Assembly: GCA_040754395.1 (NCBI GenBank)
Contig: JBFMCL010000016.1
Span: 17,422-81,421 of the forward strand
Source of the DNA: Nitrospirota bacterium
Lineage (GTDB): Bacteria > Nitrospirota > Thermodesulfovibrionia > Thermodesulfovibrionales > SM23-35
Length of the DNA: 64,000 nucleotides
Direction of reading: 5' to 3'
In this document: in pieces, positions 63,700-64,000 of the stretch
Layout of the letters: each line of letters opens with the position of its first letter
How positions within the stretch are numbered: position 1 is the stretch's first letter
Position numbers and translations under genes: made by a program
The notes under the pieces: generated by a model
Told to the model about the DNA's origin: nothing
Seen by the model: the letters and a program-made list of their open reading frames with translations, nothing else
Databases searched by the model: none

Positions 63700-63818
63700 T
63701 CCGGCAGCGACCTACTTTCCCATGACCTTATCAATCATAGTATCATCGGCCCTGAGGGTCTTAACTTCCGTGTTCGGAATGGGTACGGGTGTTACCCCCT
63801 CGGCATCGCCACCGGAAA
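63700..63818 (-). rRNA. rrf: 5S ribosomal RNA
   Basis: On the minus strand the sequence begins TTTCCGGTGGCGAT and holds the conserved CCCGTACCCATTCCGAAC and GGGAAAGTAGGTCGCTGCC segments of bacterial 5S rRNA; the two ends pair (TCCGG / CCGGA). About 119 nt; exact ends are estimated. It is downstream of 23S as normal. Confidence 0.95.
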
Positions 63819-63900
63819 CTTTAAATTCCAGCACCGTTATAATAACAGCAACTACTTGTTTATTGCAACCATTCTTTAACAACAGGAGGGAAAATAAAAA

Positions 63901-64000
63901 GGGTCAAGTCGCACGGTCTATTAGTACTGGTCAGCTCAATACATTACTGCACTTACACCTCCAGCCTATCGACGTGGTAGTCTACCACAGACCTTCAGGT
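63901..64000 (-). rRNA. rrl: 23S ribosomal RNA, 3' end (partial)
   Basis: About 100 nt of the 3' end of 23S rRNA. The minus strand contains GTCGATAGGCTGGAGGTGTA and ATTGAGCTGACCAGTACTAA, the domain VI signature that precedes the 3' terminus. The exact end is estimated near 63901. The gene continues beyond the window. Confidence 0.95.

Noticed and set aside
1..64000. CRISPR array, prophage or insertion sequence
   Set aside because: No regularly spaced repeats, transposase, integrase or phage structural gene was seen on either strand.

Overview
The window looks like chromosomal DNA of a Gram-negative, LPS-containing bacterium. LpxC, TolC/RND efflux, a LapA-like protein, an Lpp-like lipoprotein and a SPOR protein all point that way. 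Codon use and gene content (GlmS-GlmU-YebC block with a sigma54 regulator, ferredoxin:thioredoxin reductase, AmrS, GH57 and GlgE sugar genes) would suit Nitrospirota or a relative, but this is inference from gene content, not phylogeny. Genes are dense, mostly on the minus strand, with many 1-4 base stop/start overlaps. No insertion sequence, integrase, prophage gene or CRISPR array was seen.

Layout. (1) 1-6.7 kb: a minus-strand export operon, tetR - RND adaptor - RND pump - TolC - second adaptor (cut by the window edge), behind a near-consensus promoter with two tandem palindromic operators. (2) 6.9-17.5 kb: a minus-strand housekeeping directon: mtnP, an NtrC-type regulator, yebC, a DUF502 membrane protein, glmU, glmS, a UvrD/PcrA helicase, gatC, panD and a small unknown protein. 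(3) 17.8-24.8 kb: lpxC with a possible sigma54 promoter, an 18-residue Ala/Lys micropeptide with its own terminator, a winged-helix/nucleotidyltransferase-like protein, an endonuclease IV with an internal deletion, a cation/proton antiporter behind a terminator-like leader, an L,D-transpeptidase, an Lpp-like lipoprotein, tsaC, lapA-like and a coiled-coil protein. (4) 25-28.9 kb: a decayed Na+/Ca2+ exchanger pseudogene coupled to a KefB-type antiporter, then a channel-like membrane protein. (5) 28.9-44.9 kb: a large sugar operon, glgE - treS/maltokinase - glgB - treZ - GH57 - treY - mannosylglycerate-synthase-like glycosyltransferase. It joins the GlgE glucan route and the TreY/TreZ trehalose route to a probable glycosylglycerate step; with the KefB-type antiporter, the channel-like protein and a cation-chloride-cotransporter-like carrier this reads as an osmotic-stress and carbon-storage neighbourhood. 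(6) 45-58.8 kb: the carrier, a membrane sensor fragment, a divergent DHH-type protein, AmrS, rimI-tsaB, an MFS exporter, a hybrid histidine kinase, glyS and a SPOR protein. (7) 59.2-62.9 kb: small genes, including a self-contained plus-strand unit (small ORF, branched RNA, intrinsic terminator), an FTR/glutaredoxin cassette, a methyltransferase, a PilZ protein and a lipoprotein. (8) 63.4-64.0 kb: an unusual tRNA gene facing the end of an rRNA operon (5S and the 3' end of 23S, minus strand).

The most striking element is the tRNA at 63439-63542. It has the body of a selenocysteine tRNA (8-bp acceptor, 5-bp T stem, four-base D loop, 32-nt variable region) but a GCA cysteine anticodon, a U discriminator and an encoded CCA. 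Next are the self-contained RNA unit near 59.6 kb, the micropeptide near 18.9 kb, and a perfect CRP-type site placed for a minus-strand transcript inside a convergent gap near 24.0 kb.
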